NCBI RefSeq assembly: GCF_900067135.1
Contig: NZ_FJUR01000002.1
Location: forward strand, 310,001 to 374,000
DNA length: 64,000 nt
Reading direction: 5' to 3'
Origin: Rhizobium sp. 9140
GTDB lineage: Bacteria; Pseudomonadota; Alphaproteobacteria; Rhizobiales; Rhizobiaceae
The notes under the pieces: model-generated
What the model saw: the letters and a program-made list of their open reading frames with translations, nothing else
The model's database searches: none
Told to the model about the DNA's origin: nothing
In this document: positions 62,296-64,000 of the stretch, piece after piece
Numbering within the stretch: position 1 is the stretch's first letter
Layout of the letters: the number at the start of each line of letters is the position of its first letter
Position numbers and translations under genes: made by a program

Positions 62296-63996
62296 TTAAT
62301 CGCCCAACCGCGCAACCACGGTCTCTGCACACAGCGCCAGCGAAACCGCACCGGCATCGCGATGGCCGATGCTGCGTTCAGCGAGCGGGCGCGCGCGACC
62401 AAGGCGGGGCGTGAGGGCGCGCGTCTCTTCAGCGGCCGTGTTCGCGGCGGCGGCGGCACGGGTCCAGGCCGTCTTCAACGATCCCGTTTCCGCAAACGCC
62501 GTCTCCAATATCTCAACGAAGGGCATCAGCGCATCGACCAGCGTCTTGTCGCCGACCTTGGCGCCTCCAAGCCGCGTGACGCCGTTGAGAGCGAGGCGCG
62601 CGCCGGTCACGACGGCGGCGTCATCGAGCATGTCGATGTCTGAAAGCGCCGTGCTCCAGGCCCGGAGCAGCACGCCCCAGATCACGCCCGAGGTGCCGCC
62701 GGCCCGGTCCGCCCACGCATCGGCTGCCGCGGCGAGGACGCTTCGTGCACCGGCACCCGCCGTGACGGCGACATCAGCCGCCGCTCGGGCGGCCGTCGCG
62801 CCGCGGGTCATGCCCTGTCCGTGATCGCCGTCGCCCGCCTGCGCGTCGATCCGACCAAGTTCGGCCTCCGCCTCGTGGAGCACCTCGGCAAGCTTGGTGA
62901 TGATGCCGGCGATGCAGCGGCCGGTCTCGCGTGAGGCGGCGGACGCCGCGGGAAAGGTCGGTGTTTCCTCCGTCTCCTCAGGAATCGGCTCTGCAAGGGC
63001 AGTTTCCTCGCGCCGGACCAGCACAGCCGTTTCGCAAGGGGCGCACCAGAGGCGCTCGAGATCCTTGTCCAGCCAAAGCAGGCTGAGCGAGCAGCCGCGC
63101 ATGTCGAGGCTCGTCACGAACTCGCCGACCTCGGGACGCACAACCTCCAAGCCCGCTGCGGCCAACCGCGCCGCGACCTGCGGCCAGAGGACGAAGAGTT
63201 CTTCGTATTTGGTGGCGCCGAGGCCGTTGAGGACCACGGCAACCTGCGTGCAATCGACGGGGCGCTCCGCCAGCAGACGGTGCGTCAGAAGATCGGCAAG
63301 CGCCGCTGCCGGAAGGATCGCGGTCTCGCTGATCCCCGGCTCGCCGTGAATGCCAAGCCCAAGTGCCATCTGACCCTTGGGTACCGTGAACAGCGGCTCG
63401 GACGACCCAGGCAGGGTGCAGCCGCCGAACGCGACCCCGAAGGAGACCGTGCGGGCATTCGCATGCTTTGCCACGGCCTCGACATCATCCAGCGACCGGC
63501 CCTCCTCTGCGGCCGCACCGGCGATCTTGAAGACGATGAGGTCGCCTGCGATACCCCGGCGGCTCAGATGATCATCGGCCGGCCCGCTCGCGACGTCATC
63601 CGTGACCGGAAGCACGCGGACATCGAGACCTTCTGCCCGCAGCCGCTCGGCCGCAGCGCCGAAATTCAGCACGTCGCCGGCATAGTTGCCGTAGCCGAGG
63701 AGGACGCCGCCGCCCCGATCCGCCAGCCGGCAGACCCGCGCGACAGCGGCCGTCGAGGGCGACGCGAAGACATCGCCGGCCACAGCGGCATCCGCAAGAC
63801 CGGGACCGACATATCCGGCAAAGGCCGGATAATGCCCCGACCCACCACCGACGACGACCGCGACCTTACCTTCGACCCGCAGCGTGGACCTGACGACACC
63901 CCCCTTCACCGCGCGCACGAAGCGACCATAGACGGCGGCGTAGCCTTTCAGCGCGCTTGCCGCGAAGTCTTCCGGTTCGTCGTAGATCGTCGTCAT
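62296..63996 (-). CDS. dihydroxyacetone-kinase-family protein, fused DhaK-DhaL (ATP-dependent)
   Basis: 566 residues. The DhaK half has GGGSGHYPAFAGYVG and the substrate-binding histidine His217 (GLGIHGEPG). The DhaL half carries DAQAGDGDHGQGM, the ATP/Mg motif, and SGVIWGVLLRAW. This fusion phosphorylates dihydroxyacetone, or erythrulose in LerK/DerK-type rhizobial enzymes. It is complete, with the start four bases from the window edge. Its converging neighbour is the AraC gene. Confidence 0.94.
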   Translation of the reverse strand: MTTIYDEPEDFAASALKGYAAVYGRFVRAVKGGVVRSTLRVEGKVAVVVGGGSGHYPAFAGYVGPGLADAAVAGDVFASPSTAAVARVCRLADRGGGVLLGYGNYAGDVLNFGAAAERLRAEGLDVRVLPVTDDVASGPADDHLSRRGIAGDLIVFKIAGAAAEEGRSLDDVEAVAKHANARTVSFGVAFGGCTLPGSSEPLFTVPKGQMALGLGIHGEPGISETAILPAAALADLLTHRLLAERPVDCTQVAVVLNGLGATKYEELFVLWPQVAARLAAAGLEVVRPEVGEFVTSLDMRGCSLSLLWLDKDLERLWCAPCETAVLVRREETALAEPIPEETEETPTFPAASAASRETGRCIAGIITKLAEVLHEAEAELGRIDAQAGDGDHGQGMTRGATAARAAADVAVTAGAGARSVLAAAADAWADRAGGTSGVIWGVLLRAWSTALSDIDMLDDAAVVTGARLALNGVTRLGGAKVGDKTLVDALMPFVEILETAFAETGSLKTAWTRAAAAANTAAEETRALTPRLGRARPLAERSIGHRDAGAVSLALCAETVVARLGD

Positions 63997-64000
63997 GTGC

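Overview
The window is G+C-rich, densely coded DNA from an alphaproteobacterium, most likely a member of the Rhizobiaceae (Rhizobium/Agrobacterium/Shinella/Ensifer group). This is inferred from gene families, not from a marker gene: no rRNA or tRNA gene was found. Six solute-uptake loci, each with a local regulator or catabolic enzymes, make this a typical rhizobial accessory/catabolic region, perhaps on a secondary replicon (inference).

Layout. (1) 1-11.2 kb: a peptide-type ABC importer (binding protein cut by the window edge, two permeases, two ATPases), a GntR/FCD regulator, an alpha/beta hydrolase, an enolase-superfamily dehydratase-like enzyme, an alpha-ketoglutarate-semialdehyde-type aldehyde dehydrogenase, a second GntR regulator and KdgD. 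Together they suggest import, hydrolysis, dehydration and oxidation of an aldarate/uronate-type compound to 2-oxoglutarate. (2) 11.2-16.3 kb: a lytic transglycosylase gene downstream of zwf, which is split by a complete 2,506-bp IS21-family element with 6-bp target duplications. (3) 16.5-23.6 kb: an ArsR-type regulator with a large C-terminal domain, an intracellular GH51 arabinofuranosidase and a CUT1 sugar ABC importer. (4) 23.7-29 kb: a DoxX-type membrane protein with an odd fold-back repeat, an agmatinase-family enzyme, a large chemoreceptor and an EamA exporter. (5) 29-34.2 kb: a ribose-type ABC importer with a DUF2291 lipoprotein and an apionate-oxidoisomerase-like dehydrogenase. (6) 34.5-43.6 kb: a DEDD-exonuclease-like protein, then a seven-gene operon (NMT1-type ABC importer, cytosine-deaminase-like amidohydrolase, FAD oxidase, flavodoxin-fold oxidoreductase, LysR regulator) divergent from ridA-like and creatininase-like genes: a candidate uncharacterised N-heterocycle catabolic system. 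(7) 43.7-51.8 kb: proline-rich periplasmic proteins, htpG, a two-component system, a stress-type small membrane protein, and a diguanylate cyclase paired with an orphan binding protein. (8) 51.9-57.7 kb: a CUT1 sugar importer with GNAT and GntR/UTRA genes. (9) 57.8-64 kb: a DUF2161 protein, a flavin/PPOX protein, an atypical SDR, an MFS exporter divergent from an AraC regulator, and a fused DhaK-DhaL kinase.

No stretch longer than about 300 bases lacks a gene or mobile-element assignment. Long overlapping frames opposite real genes were treated as shadows. Functions are inferred from recognised families and visible motifs. No database search was run.
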